Assembly: GCA_022606425.2 (NCBI GenBank)
Contig: JAHDVF020001353.1
Location: 868,001-932,000, forward strand
Length of the DNA stretch: 64,000 bases
DNA from: Lepidostoma basale
Taxonomy: Eukaryota; Arthropoda; Insecta; Trichoptera; Lepidostomatidae
Direction: 5' to 3'
Shown here: one piece after another, positions 20,405 to 29,963 of the stretch
How positions within the stretch are numbered: the first letter of the stretch is position 1
How the letters are laid out: each line of letters begins with the position of its first letter
Program-made: the position numbers and the translations under genes
The notes under the pieces: model-generated
The model's database searches: none
The model's input: the letters and a program-made list of their open reading frames with translations, nothing else
Told to the model about the DNA's origin: nothing

Positions 20405-21334
20405 GTAAAAGGAACCTTGGAAAGGTGTGACAGTCGTAGCTATTGCCATTCATTTGCCACGAAGGTTGTAGATTATATTAAATACGCATAATATATGTCA
20501 AAGTATTATAGTTTCAAAGTTTTCCGTTACCTAAAATGGATTTAAATATCCCCCGAGAATCCTTAAATCTGGGACGGAAACTTTTAGAGCTTTCTACGAA
20601 TCTTTTCAGCAAACTGCACGGTAGACTAGGGCAAACAGTTGTACGTTCTGCTGCCTCCATATACTCGTACTAGTATGTGCATATAGGCAGTGCTCCATTC
20701 GTTGTGTGATGTTGCCGACCGTATGCCACGTATATCTGTACGTACACATGTGTGATATAGCAAACGAATTCTCTCTGATTGAACGAGTTTATGTACGATG
20801 CAATGATCTGGAATTCGATATTTTTTTACTTTTCATTAATTAGTGTTTCATTTCTCCAAATAGATATAAATCATCAATATAGAGTCTCAAATAAAAACAT
20901 CAAATTAGGTCTTTGAAATTCAAACATAAATTCGAGCTTGACTGAGTCAGCTCCGTAGACTTGAAATTAAATGCAAAATATAGAAAAAATATTTCATTAC
21001 TGTTAAAATTTTAAATACTGTTATAATATCACAATACATAAAAAAAGTGGATACGTGGAACATTAATTAAATCATATAACAGCTAATTTAAAAAACGGTG
21101 GATACGTGTAACAAATTAAATAAACACAAAAGTCCGGATCGTCCATGTCAATATGTGCAACATCGGAAAAACATTATGGGTTATTACATTATGTGCTAAA
21201 TTTAAAAAAACGGTGGATTCTAGGAACACAAATTAAATAGACAAATGTGCACCATCTAAAAATAACATTTTGTATTAAATTATTTTTATTTGGTTATTTT
21301 ATTTTATATCATTGTATTATATAATTTGTTTTAG
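20405..21334. other. No gene seen
   Basis: At 21030-21260 the phrase gtggatacgtggaacat recurs three times with variation in AT-rich DNA, a short degenerate tandem. The rest is unassigned. Confidence 0.4.
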
Positions 21335-21535
21335 ATTTATTTTGTGGATGTTGGAAGATCGAAGTGTGCGCGGGAGATGCCTATTGGTGGCGATGAGGTT
21401 CGCAACCCATCACACCGCGTCTCCCGCGGGGCGAAAAGAGAAGGATGGAGTGCTGCATCGGTTAAAGTGTGACAGTCCATTCTTTCTGCCTACCCTTTCG
21501 GGGAGACGGCGTGATGGTTAGTTAGTTAGTTAGTA
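21335..21535 (+). mobile_element. Non-autonomous element with a family B tail
   Basis: The body (gcgcgggagatgcctattgg, gttcgcaaccc, accgcgtctccc) does not match family B, yet the last 65 bp (gtccattctttctgcctac ... gacggcgtgatgg and the GTTA tail) do. A second copy lies at 54950-55160. This is the organisation of a SINE or deletion derivative that borrows a LINE 3' end for mobilisation. Confidence 0.65.
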
Positions 21536-21568
21536 TATCACAATTTCTCTTAATTCACTGAGAGTGTC

Positions 21569-21610
21569 GCGACAGCTGTTTCGCCAACCGTTGTTGGTGT
21601 CATCAGGTGT
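21569..21610 (-). ncRNA. Hammerhead-like motif, left arm
   Basis: Minus strand: CTGATGA, then stem II CCAAC / GTTGG with loop AACG, GAAAC and ACAGCTGTC. The core is intact apart from two unpaired bases before stem II. Stem I is weak. Confidence 0.4.
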
Positions 21611-21655
21611 TACAAAAAACTGATATTGGCAACTAACAATAGACTTAGTTTATTC

Positions 21656-21700
21656 TAACACCTGATGATGCCAACATCGGTTGACGATACAGCTGTCGCG
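21656..21700 (+). ncRNA. Hammerhead-like motif, right arm, mutated
   Basis: CTGATGA, extra T, GCCAAC / GTTGAC, then GATAC where GAAAC is needed, and ACAGCTGTC. The A-to-T change in the 3' core should inactivate it. Confidence 0.35.
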
Positions 21701-21844
21701 ACACTCTCAGTGAATAAAAAGAAATTGTGATATTATAACAGTGTTTTAAATATTAATAGTCATAATGTTGAAGTATTACAGTGTTTCGGCCAAAACAATG
21801 GATTAATTATAAAAAATATTTCAAATAAATAGTAATATCCTTTT

Positions 21845-22335
21845 TCTGTCTCTCAATAAATGGGCTGGACATGTGTGCCGACGGGATGATGGAACATGGA
21901 GCTGAAGGATTACTGAATGGAGGTGAAGTTCGGGCCGAAGTAGGTCGAATGTCGGGAGATAGCCTACCAGGTGGAGCGATGATGCCGGTGGGGAGAGCAA
22001 ACAAACTGCTGAACATGATCGCTTCGAAGATCGACCTCATTCACGTTCGTGAAAGTACGTTCAGAAGACAAATACTCTCGACTATGGAGAGTAACTTGTA
22101 TTCATAATGTCCAACCATCTCTCATGCGTTCCTGGTATTATATATTTATTATAATTAACCTGTTCACAATATATGCCTTAAACTATAATTGTTGTTTTAT
22201 AATATCTTTTGAAAAAATAAACTGATTTGATTTGATTTGATGATATTGTGCGGACGGCGGGAGAGACCGAGCGGAAGGCGTGGGGATGAAAAGGTTTTTG
22301 TCTAGCAGTGGATGGAGATAGGCTGATGAAGAGTA
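21845..22335 (+). mobile_element. Family K LINE, split by LINE-A
   Basis: Two pieces, 21845-21980 (WAGHVCRRDDGTW, then SGRSRSNVGR and PTRWSDD in a broken frame) and 22238-22335 (DIVRTAGE, KAWG, then a C-terminal stretch), are consecutive parts of a BovB/RTE-like C-terminus. GATGAT lies on both sides of the insertion. Confidence 0.6.
21980..22237 (+). mobile_element. LINE-A 3' end nested in family K
   Basis: Encodes PVGRANKLLNMIASKIDLIH, then VRESTFRRQILSTMESNLYS and stop, followed by the LINE-A 3' UTR and a gatttgatttga tail. Confidence 0.8.
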
Positions 22336-22424
22336 ATTTCTTGACATAACCACCATTAAGGATTATATTATAGAAACCAAGTATCATAAGCTCTGTTTTG
22401 ATCTCATAAATTGATTTCTAGAGT

Positions 22425-22862
22425 TCAAGCAATGCTGTACCGATTTCACGTAGCACCCATGTTGGAGAGGATTCAAAGGAAATTATTGAGAACCCTCTAC
22501 ATGAGAGAGTACGGGGTATATCCTTGGCTCTATTCAACGGCATTCTCTTGTGTATGCTAGGGTATAACTTCCTCCAACTGAGGAGTGAAGGATTTATGAC
22601 AACGCATTTTTTCAAGCTGATTCGGGGCTCTTTTGAGAACCCCTGTGTTCTGGAGCAAATACGTATTTTTATTCCTGATAATTACCCTGCTACAACGCCG
22701 ACATCAATTGTTCTTTGCTCCATCACGCAAAACCTGCCTTTGGTGCCAGTAGGACCAGTAGGAAGAGCAATTCGGATGTTGAATCTAATCGTCTCGGATT
22801 TGGACATTTTCAGTGTCAGTAAGGCGGTGTTCATAAAAAAATATTACTAATTCTGGAAAGAG
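22425..22862 (+). mobile_element. LINE-A relative, C-terminal region, no tail
   Basis: Encodes RIQRKLLRTLYMREYGVYPW, a SCMLGYNFLQLRSEGF block and PVGPVGRAIRMLN. It is diverged from the other copies and ends without 3' UTR or tail. Its upstream neighbour in the protein lies inverted just to the right. Confidence 0.65.
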
Positions 22863-22884
22863 TACTGCCTCACTGACGTCAACA

Positions 22885-23085
22885 TATTTGGGTGCCTTCT
22901 GAAATGTATATTTTTTGGCTCCGGACCAATGAGTTATTCAAATGTCGCAAAACACAGTGATTCCTGAAAGCTCTACCAGTTCGGAGAATAAATCCAAACA
23001 TTTTTAGTGCAACTCCACATATTCTCTCGATGTGAGTATGGAAAGTCAGCCTACTATCATAAACAATACCAAGATCCTTTATCGA
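22885..23085 (-). mobile_element. LINE-A relative, inverted upstream segment
   Basis: Minus strand IKDLGIVYDSRLTFHTHIER, then GVALKMFGFILRTGRAFRN. In the protein this part precedes the segment at 22425-22862, so the two pieces are the halves of one copy in inverted order. Confidence 0.65.
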
Positions 23086-23089
23086 AGGA

Positions 23090-23190
23090 AGGAAGCTAGA
23101 TAGGTGTGTCAAGAAAGAGTAGTGTGGCGGTCCATTCTCTCTGCATACTTCTGCGGAGAAACGGCGTGGTGGTTTGTTTGTTTATTTGTT
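23090..23190 (+). mobile_element. Family B2 LINE, 3' terminus
   Basis: Ends gagaaacggcgtggtgg plus tttgtttgttta. It shows the (TTTG)n tail that separates B2 from B. Confidence 0.6.
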
Positions 23191-23245
23191 TTATCCATAG
23201 TATTTATTAATAATATTTTGTTATTCAATGTGTATTCAAGTTTTA

Positions 23246-23557
23246 TTAAAATTTTATAAGCGGAAAATTGCAAGCCGCACTCCGATCTATAATGAAGCGA
23301 GCTTGAAGCTTATCGATCTGCCGTGGCATAGCATGGCGCGGCGAAACATTTCCATGAAAGCTCTCCCAAACTAAGCTTCGCCCGTGGCCTCCTAAACGCG
23401 GTAAAACCTTAAAGCGAGATCGAAAGTGCAGATTGTGCACCCTCTGTGAATATTCTATAAGGGAGCTTTTCACTCGAATGCCGGGGGTGCAGTCGTGCGC
23501 AATTTCAAAATAAAAATCTTTTGCATGTCTACCAACATTTAGGGTGCAAATCAACAA
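23246..23557 (-). CDS. Unrecognised 103-residue ORF, CpG-richer than its surroundings
   Basis: I do not recognise this protein. The frame begins MLICTLNVGRHAKDFYF and ends NFPLIKF. It is rich in Arg, His and Ser, with no signal peptide or membrane segment. The DNA has noticeably more C/G and CpG than its neighbours. An AATAAA signal overlaps the stop on the minus strand (near 23241-23247). The word gggtgcac occurs inside and close to the ORF ends. It could be a host exon, an internal fragment of a transposon, or chance in a GC-richer remnant. Confidence 0.25.
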   Translation of the reverse strand: MLICTLNVGRHAKDFYFEIAHDCTPGIRVKSSLIEYSQRVHNLHFRSRFKVLPRLGGHGRSLVWESFHGNVSPRHAMPRQIDKLQARFIIDRSAACNFPLIKF

Positions 23558-23879
23558 CTCTTAAATGTATCTTTTGGCGATGATATCTAAAATCATAATG
23601 TATTTTTAATTTCTTTATAAGGATTAATTGTATCTCAATAGAGACGAAGATGTAATATTTTTTAAATATGTTTTTTTTTTAAATAATTTAAATGATGTCT
23701 TCTGTATGCTGGTGATACTACACTTCTTGCGGACAAATCTTAGTATCTTATAACACATGTATAGAGCGGAACGAATGGAAAAGAGAAGAATAGTCAAAAG
23801 TTATATAAAAGCAGTGTGTATGGAAATACAATACACAACCTGCCTCTGATGATGCAAGAGTAATCAATTGGCTAAACTT
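23558..23879. other. U1 scrap, otherwise nothing
   Basis: At 23620-23655 ggattaattgtatctcaat followed by agagacgaagatg is one end of U1. The rest is AT-rich. Confidence 0.4.
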
Positions 23880-24100
23880 GGTCATCTCTGGGATTGTCGT
23901 CTTTCATATAAATGAAAGTTAGTTCAGAAGACAAACACTTCTTATCTTTAAAGAGTATCTTGTCTTCCTTAAGTCGAACCATCTCTCATGCATTCCTGCT
24001 ATTTCACCTATTCTCAAATAGATACTTTAAACTATAATATAAATTCGTTTTTAATATCTTTTGAGAAAATATACTGATGTAATTTGATATGACTTGATTT
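23880..24100 (+). mobile_element. LINE-A 3' end, decayed
   Basis: Retains tcgtctttcatat, gttcagaagacaaac, catctctcatgcattcctg and tatcttttgagaaaatat. The GATTT tail has mutated (aatttgatatgacttgattt). Confidence 0.65.
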
Positions 24101-24104
24101 CATA

Positions 24105-24215
24105 ATTAATACGAATAAAAACGTCGGTTTTCTAGAAGTTTTATTATTATATATTTTATGGGAATGACATGTTTCGCCCTTCTAAGGCATTATCAAATAT
24201 GCAGTTTTGCTTCAT
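24105..24215 (-). repeat. Foldback family arm
   Basis: Matches the left arm of 3149-4068 without the SINE: aaaacgtcggttttctagaa, then ttatgggaatgacatg and cgcccttctaaggcattatc. It shows the empty SINE site. Confidence 0.7.
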
Positions 24216-24409
24216 TGTTCAAGAAACAATATAGCTTTTAATGTCAAACGAGTTTCTTGTCCTTTTTTGCACTATTGGGCAATTAATTAATATTTTTTCT
24301 CTTAAATAAGGTAATCAATGGAGATTTTTTTCTTGTGTGTGTATCCTTTAATAAGCTAGCATTATTTTCGTATTTTGTTTTTCTAATTGGAATTTTTTCT
24401 TTGTTTCAG

Positions 24410-24446
24410 CGTATCCAGAAAATACAAACTCGAAATCCAGGCTACT
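24410..24446 (+). other. Candidate 37-bp micro-exon
   Basis: A pyrimidine-rich tract ending ttttctttgtttcag is followed by 37 bp without repeats, then gtgagtaa, a strong donor site. All three frames are open; one reads YPENTNSKSRL. This is the best host-exon candidate in the window. No second exon can be linked to it here, and chance matches of this kind do occur. Confidence 0.3.
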
Positions 24447-24630
24447 GTGAGTAATTTTTAAATATGTTTAATATGCTTATTTGAGTATATTACAACATAA
24501 TTTTTTTTTTAATTGTAAATTTTATCCAGCTACAAGTTCCTAACCCACTTTTTTTTACCAGTTATCAAAGTTATTTGATTTTAATAACCTTTGTAAAATA
24601 TTGTATTTTCACGACACACTATTGCGCTTT

Positions 24631-24673
24631 CCACAAACATGTTTCGGACTGTAAACGTCTTTCCTCATTGTAA
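24631..24673 (-). ncRNA. Hammerhead-like motif, partial core
   Basis: Minus strand: ATGAGGA (C3 changed), extra A, a GAC / GTC stem, GAAAC, ATGTT. Stem I (ACA with TGT) pairs. It stands alone without an inverted partner. Confidence 0.3.
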
Positions 24674-24699
24674 TTTTTATAGACGCTTATAGACGCTTC

Positions 24700-25085
24700 T
24701 TCTGTGTATGATAGAGTATCAAATGAAAATATAAAAAGTGAATGCGGTGCGAATGATGGTGTTATGAACAAAATAATGAAAGAATCATTAAGATGGTTTG
24801 GACATATGAAAAGAATGAATAAAGAAAGAATGGTAAAAAAATTATATGTTAATGATGTAAATGGAACCAGAAATAGAGGAAGACCGAGGAAAACGTGGCA
24901 CGATCAAATAAATCAAATATTGAATGTCGGGCATGTGAGGAGTCAGAGAAATCGACGCGCGTGCATGACACGATGTATTAATGTTGAGGAAGCGAGAGAA
25001 ATATGTCAGGAAAGAAAAGTGTGTCAGTCCATTCTTTCTGCCTACACCTTCGGGGAGACGGCGTGATGGTTAGGTAGTTATTTTT
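24700..25085 (+). mobile_element. Family B LINE, 3' end, open frame
   Basis: The frame 24704-25066 (about 120 codons) encodes MYDRVSNENIKSEC, LRWFGHMKRM, RNRGRPRKTWHDQ, a QRNRRACMTRC block and GETA, then stop and tail gttaggtagtta. Truncated within pol and otherwise well kept, so a young copy. Confidence 0.8.
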
Positions 25086-25089
25086 TTAG

Positions 25090-25345
25090 TTTTAGACGTT
25101 TCTTCTTTTTCATTGGCGCTACAGCCCAAATCGAGCCTCAAACTCTTCCCACCCCCGCCTGTGTCTCCCAATTTTTTTTGTACCCTTCGAGTGTCGAACG
25201 TATTAGAAAATGAAAAGTGAAAGATGCCAGTTTTTGATATCGGAAAATTGTCTGGTTCATGATTCACGCTTTATCAATGTTAAGAGTAGTGTGGCGATTC
25301 ATTTTCTCTGCCTACCTTTACGGGGAAACGGCGTGAATGTTTTTT
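25090..25345. mobile_element. Two LINE 3' scraps
   Basis: At 25095-25210 the minus strand reads a WETQAGVGR-like block and a GAA-rich end, a LINE terminus of unclear family. At 25278-25338 the plus strand has the B2 3' end (attttctctgcctacc, ggaaacggcgtg) without a clear tail. Confidence 0.4.
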
Positions 25346-25659
25346 GTTGTTATACGAGTTATTAGTATATCAGTTAACGTTTTATTATTTACGAGCCGCA
25401 AACCATAACAACCTCCTTGAAATGTCGATAAGAGAGATATACTGCTGCATTATACAACCAACCAGAACCTAATAAATAAAACAGTCCAAGTATTTTATTA
25501 AGCACTGTCTTGCTTGTGAATTCTTTGCACGACTCTTTGTGTACTTTTATCTAGAAAACGTCATTAGCAAGACGTATGTATTAAAAACCCGACGATCTTT
25601 CCGCAATGAAAGTTTCGCCTTAACTATCCAGTTCAAATAATAATTAAATAAAACGATGT
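25346..25659. other. No gene seen
   Basis: No supported feature. Confidence 0.35.
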
Positions 25660-25766
25660 TTTTTAACGACTTCCACTTTTGTCTTTATTTCGACAGCGAA
25701 CGGTTTTGCCAGGCTCGCTGGTATCGACAGACTGGTGACACTATTGCAAACCGAGTCCTTTATATA
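25660..25766 (+). repeat. U2, left part, split by mariner-2
   Basis: Same landmarks as 12500-12665. It continues after the mariner at 26685 (catacagatcaggg). Confidence 0.6.
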
Positions 25767-26684
25767 CGAGGTATGTTCAAAAAGTATCGCGAATTTTGAA
25801 TTTCCGCCGGTTACGTTTATTCGATTTTTGATTTTTTCGTGGCGTTATGTTGGTACTCATGTATGCCGATAAGTTCGGCCAGTTTGAATGTTCAGTTAAT
25901 TTTTGAGAGCCACTTTGCTTGCACGTGTTTAGGCTCGTCTTCGATTTTTGCCCACTCCAAAAAAATGGATCAAAGAATCTGTATCAAATTTTGAGTGAAA
26001 AACAAAATTAAGTCCCCGGACGCATTCCGAATGTTGACTGTGGCATATGGTGAAGCTATCTTGGACCAAAGCAACGTTTATCGGTGGTACAAAATGTTCT
26101 CAGAGGACCGAGAAGATGTGAACGAAAAAGAGCCTGCCGGACGCCCGAGCACGTCAACAACAGACGAAAACATTGATGAAGTGAATAACATAGTATTGGC
26201 CAATCATCGAATAACCGCTAGAGAAGTTGCTGAGGACTTAAACATATCGCTTGGCTCGTGCCATTCGATTTTTACCAATGATTTGGGCATGAGATCGGTC
26301 GCCGCGAAATTCCTACCAAAATTGCTCAATTTCGCATCTGCTTGTGCGCGAATTTTTGGCCAAAACAACACACCAATAATGCCGCAGCCACCGTATTCCC
26401 CAGATCTGACCCCCTGTGACTTTTTCTTGTTCCCGAAACTGAAGAGGCCCATGAAAGGACGACGCTAGGCTACGATTGAGGAGATAAAGACGGCATCGAA
26501 GGAGGAGCTGAACAAGATCACAAAAAATGATTTTTTGGGGTGCTTCGAGGATTGAAAAAAACGTTAGCACAAGTGTATAATATCTGGTTGGGATTACTTT
26601 GAAGGGGACAAAATAGAAATTCATGAATATATAAATAATTTTTGAAAAAACACAAAATTCGCGATACTTTTTGAACGGACCTCG
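25767..26684 (+). mobile_element. Mariner-2, internally deleted
   Basis: Inverted ends cgaggtatgttcaaaaagta and its counterpart (right end tttttgaacggacctcg) are flanked by TA at 25765-25766 and 26685-26686. The frame 25995-26468 encodes the DNA-binding half (VYRWYKMFSEDRE, AGRPSTSTTDENI, an ITAREVAEDLNIS helix-turn-helix) and then jumps from LPKLLNF to NNTPIMPQPPYSPDLTPCDF. The deletion removes the region with the first two catalytic Asp residues. A stop and frameshift follow. It could move only if supplied with transposase. Confidence 0.85.
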
Positions 26685-26705
26685 TACATACAGATCAGGG
26701 ATGGT

Positions 26706-26847
26706 AAACGTGATTCTATACAAAAATAATCTTCAAATATTTATGTAAAATTTACTGAATTTAAATATTGGTATTACAAGTATTCAAGAAGATTCATATT
26801 CAAAACAATGGATTTTAAATTTTATTATAGCTTGCATATTTATATTA
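26706..26847. other. No feature
   Basis: Short AT-rich interval between the two mariners. Confidence 0.35.
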
Positions 26848-28129
26848 GGTCCTTACATATGAAATTGGCGTTTTGCCGTACTGGCAACTTTGATCTCAAA
26901 TATCTTCTCTTTGGTTAGGAATTCCAAATTCAAATTTATACAGCTATTTACTCAAGTATTTGTGTTTCGAAAATTATAATTCATTTGTTTTTTCCTCAAT
27001 TGTTTTATTTCTTTGCGTCACTCAGTTAACAAAATCGAAAACTTGAAATATCGCGTTATTTACGAGTACGAGTTCCACCGTGGCACCAGTGCTGCAGAAA
27101 CGGCTCGAAGGATTAATAATGTGTATGGCGACGGTGCCGCAAAAGAAAACACAGTGCGTTTTTGGTTCCAACGTTTTCGTTGTGGAAATTTCGACCTGCA
27201 GAACAAGCCCCGTGGATGGCCGGAGACCAAAGTTGATAATGAAGAATTGAAGGCTATTGTGGAAGCGGATCCATCGCAAACCACGTCCGAGTTAACTGCA
27301 GGCTGCGGTGTTAGTGATAAAACTGTTTTAATCCACTTGAAGCAAATTGGGAAGGTGAAAAAGCTTGAAAGGTGGGTACCTCACGAATTGAGTGAAGCAA
27401 ATCAACAAACGCGCGTTGACTGCTGCGTTGCATTACTCAACCGGCACAATAATGAAGGGATTTTGAATCGAATCATTACCCGTGATGAAAAGTGGATCCT
27501 GTATGATAATCGGAAGCGCTCATCGCAATGGCTGAACCCTGCCGAACCAGCCAAACTATGCCCCAAGCGAAAATTGACTCCAAAAAAGTTACTTGTGAGC
27601 GTTTGGTGGACTAGTGCTGGTGTCGTTCACTACAGCTTTCTTAAATCTGGCCAGACGATTACGGCAGATGTCTATTGTCAGCAACTGCAAACCATGATGG
27701 AAAAGCTAGCTGCTAAACAACCGAGGCTGGTTAATCGCTCTAGGCCACTGCTGCTTCATGATAACGCTAGACCACACACTGCACAACAGACGGCTACCAA
27801 ATTAGAAGAGCTTCAATTGGAATGTCTAAGACATCCACCGTACTCTCCGGACCTTGCCCCAACAGATTACTATTTTTTTCCAAATTTGGATAACTTCTTG
27901 CAAGGGAAAAAATTCAACTCCGATGGGGCAGTCCAAACCGACTTCAAAGATTTTATTGATTCCCGTCCGAATGTTTTTTTTAGTAAAGGGATCGATGAAC
28001 TACCTATGAGATGGCAAAAGTGCATAGATAGCAATGGTACATACTTTGATTGAATAAATATATTATATAAAAAAAAAAATCAACTTTATGTTCCTCCCAT
28101 ACAAAACGCCAATTTCATATGTAAGGACC
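26848..28129 (+). mobile_element. Mariner-1, full length, 1282 bp
   Basis: Perfect 28-bp terminal inverted repeats begin ggtccttacatatgaaattg and lie at 26848-26875 and 28102-28129, with TA at 26846-26847 and 28130-28131. The size is normal for the family. The interior is the transposase frame. Confidence 0.93.
27013..28053 (+). CDS. Mariner transposase, frame intact but no ATG
   Basis: About 346 codons without a stop, the usual mariner length. The protein cuts and rejoins DNA at the element ends, in the nucleus. Paired helix-turn-helix domains occupy roughly residues 10-60 and 75-112, followed by the WVPHEL linker at 121-126. The catalytic triad is D158 (TRDEKW), D250 (LLHDNARPH) and D285 (LAPTDYYFF), with 34 residues between the last two, the D,D34D signature. 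Two oddities are visible. The frame opens with TTG at 27013 and has no in-frame ATG until about residue 228; an in-frame TAA lies 36 bp upstream. The GRP motif between the two helix-turn-helix units reads GWP (W69). Both changes argue that this otherwise intact copy is inactive. Confidence 0.9.
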   Translation: MRHSVNKIENLKYRVIYEYEFHRGTSAAETARRINNVYGDGAAKENTVRFWFQRFRCGNFDLQNKPRGWPETKVDNEELKAIVEADPSQTTSELTAGCGVSDKTVLIHLKQIGKVKKLERWVPHELSEANQQTRVDCCVALLNRHNNEGILNRIITRDEKWILYDNRKRSSQWLNPAEPAKLCPKRKLTPKKLLVSVWWTSAGVVHYSFLKSGQTITADVYCQQLQTMMEKLAAKQPRLVNRSRPLLLHDNARPHTAQQTATKLEELQLECLRHPPYSPDLAPTDYYFFPNLDNFLQGKKFNSDGAVQTDFKDFIDSRPNVFFSKGIDELPMRWQKCIDSNGTYFD

Positions 28130-28880
28130 TAATTTATAAAGTTTAAAAAAATGGTACTTTTGTTTTTATTATTACTGAATTGAAATTTAATGTGTTATAT
28201 ATCTTGGTCCATTAGGTTGGCGTCGCCTTTTTTGGTTTTCCCATCCATTAGTTCCCATTTTGGGATCTTGGGGAAAATCCGTGTAGCTCGTCTTTCTGGA
28301 CCGACGCGACGTTTCGGAGATCGTTGAAGTCTCCATCATTACCACCCTGAAGATGGAATTTCAACGTTGTGTACATTGATAAATATTATGTTATAACCAA
28401 AACATGTCGGTGTTAAATGAAATAAAGTGTTGTAATACTAAGTAGAGTTATATTTATTCAAATATGAGTCCACAATATAAAGTGAAGGCGAATACAGAAA
28501 AAATTCTTTCATTTTCGTATTCCTTTTGTGTATGGAATATTTTTCCTAGAGAAATAAAGTTTTCCAATGAAGAGGAAAACTTAATTGATAGAATAAATAC
28601 ACGGGACAGAGGGTGAAAGAGGAAAGAGGGAGAATACAACGTGTAACAGAGTTAGATAAATTATTTATCCGCCGATAGCGCTCTAATTGAAAGTAAATAA
28701 GTTTATAGAGCAATCACGCCTTTTGACAGTTTACAAATTCAAATCATTTGATGTAATAAAGGCGTTAAATACATAACAACTATATTTTGAATATAATAAT
28801 AATACACCCTAATATTTGTATCTAAACCACTTTATTTGTTATTTACCATCAGGGTAACAAAATATACTAGTGGTTTAGAT
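28130..28880. other. No gene; two dispersed repeats
   Basis: 28180-28290 matches 54770-54850 (tattactgaatt, cttggtccat, ttttcccaccca-like). 28448-28500 matches 61478-61530 (tatttattcaaat, aaagtgaaggcgaata). At 28305-28350 the minus strand has a degenerate ribozyme-like core (TGATGG, GGAGA / TCTCC, GAAAC, GTC). Confidence 0.4.
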
Positions 28881-28985
28881 ACTTCTACCGACCCTTATGT
28901 ATGTAAGCGAAGCATGGAACTGGCAAAAGAAGGATGAAATTAGAATAAATGCAGTAGAAATGAAATCTCTTAGACGAATTTGGGC
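28881..28985 (+). mobile_element. Family B LINE, internal scrap
   Basis: Encodes TLMYVSEAWNWQKKDEIRI and VEMKSLRRI, then is cut and joined to family C. Confidence 0.65.
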
Positions 28986-29012
28986 GACTTAACAATTGTT
29001 CATCCACTCTGT

Positions 29013-29660
29013 AATTGAATGCTGCGAATGTTGAAATGGTCGACCAATTTAAATACCTTGGCAGCTTTATCACTAAAACGCTTGACCCGGACATAGAAAT
29101 AAAATGCAGAATTGAAGTTGCACGAGCTGCATTTAATAAAATGAGAACATTCTTTTGCAACGATAATCTTAACTGGAAACTCCGACAAACAATGATCAAA
29201 TGCTATATATAGTATGTTCTACAATATGGCTGCGAAATCCGGACTCTGAAAGTGAATGTAATGAATCGGTTGGAAGCGTTCGAGATGTGGATATACCGCA
29301 GAATGCTCCGTATACCGTGGACCGATAGGGTCAGCAATGCAGACGTACTGTAGAGAGCCAGAGCCAAAAGAGATCTGTTGTCGTGTGTGAAAATTAGAAA
29401 GGTCTTATATTTGGGTCATGTGCTAAGGGAAGAAAAATACCACCTCCTTTGACTGATATTGATGGGTAAAGTGAAGAGACGTCGGGGAATTGGTAGAAGG
29501 CAGCTGTTCAGGTTGAGGAACATCAAAGAGAGGACAGGAATAAGAAGAGTTCAGAACCTGTTCCAGGACAGCAGTTGGCGCAGGACTGAGATGCCTTTGC
29601 TGCAGTGATCGCCAACGTTGGGAGGACCTGACATGGCACCGAAAGAAAAAGATTGAATTA
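29013..29660 (+). mobile_element. Family C LINE, 3' end, frameshifted
   Basis: Starts VEMVDQFKYLGSFITKTLDP and continues through YGCEIRTLKVN, FEMWIYRRMLRIPWTD, KVLYLGHVLREEKY and GRRQLFRLRNIKERTG-like blocks to an IANVGRT end. Stops at 29210 and 29352 break it. The tail is (GAAA)-like. Confidence 0.7.
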
Positions 29661-29771
29661 AAATATTCTATAGAAATATAAGTATTTTTTTTGGTTTGTA
29701 GCAAATCTGCTTCACCACGCAACGAAGGGTGAAAAGTACGAAACCATCATTACATTCAAGTTTAAATACAA

Positions 29772-29963
29772 ACACTAACTAACCATTACGCCGTCTCCCC
29801 GGAGGGGTAGGCAGAAAGAATGGAACGCCACACTGTTCTGTCCTGACATACTTCTCTCGTTTCCTCTACATTCATACATCTTGTCATGCACGCACGTCGA
29901 TTTCTCCGACTCCTCACGTGACCGACATTAAATATATTTGATTGATTTGATCGTGCCACGTTT
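29772..29963 (-). mobile_element. Family B LINE, 3' terminal piece, minus
   Basis: Tail aaactaactaacca at the left. It covers only the QILN...GETA end and abuts a plus-strand copy head-to-head at 29964. Confidence 0.7.

Larger units (their letters stand above)
21540..21745. repeat. Inverted repeat with ribozyme-like arms
   Basis: The arms 21540-21615 and 21655-21740 are near-perfect reverse complements (attcactgagagtgtcgcg ... cgcgacactctcagtgaat). It is the closest relative of 834-1172. The spacer is about 40 bp. Confidence 0.8.
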
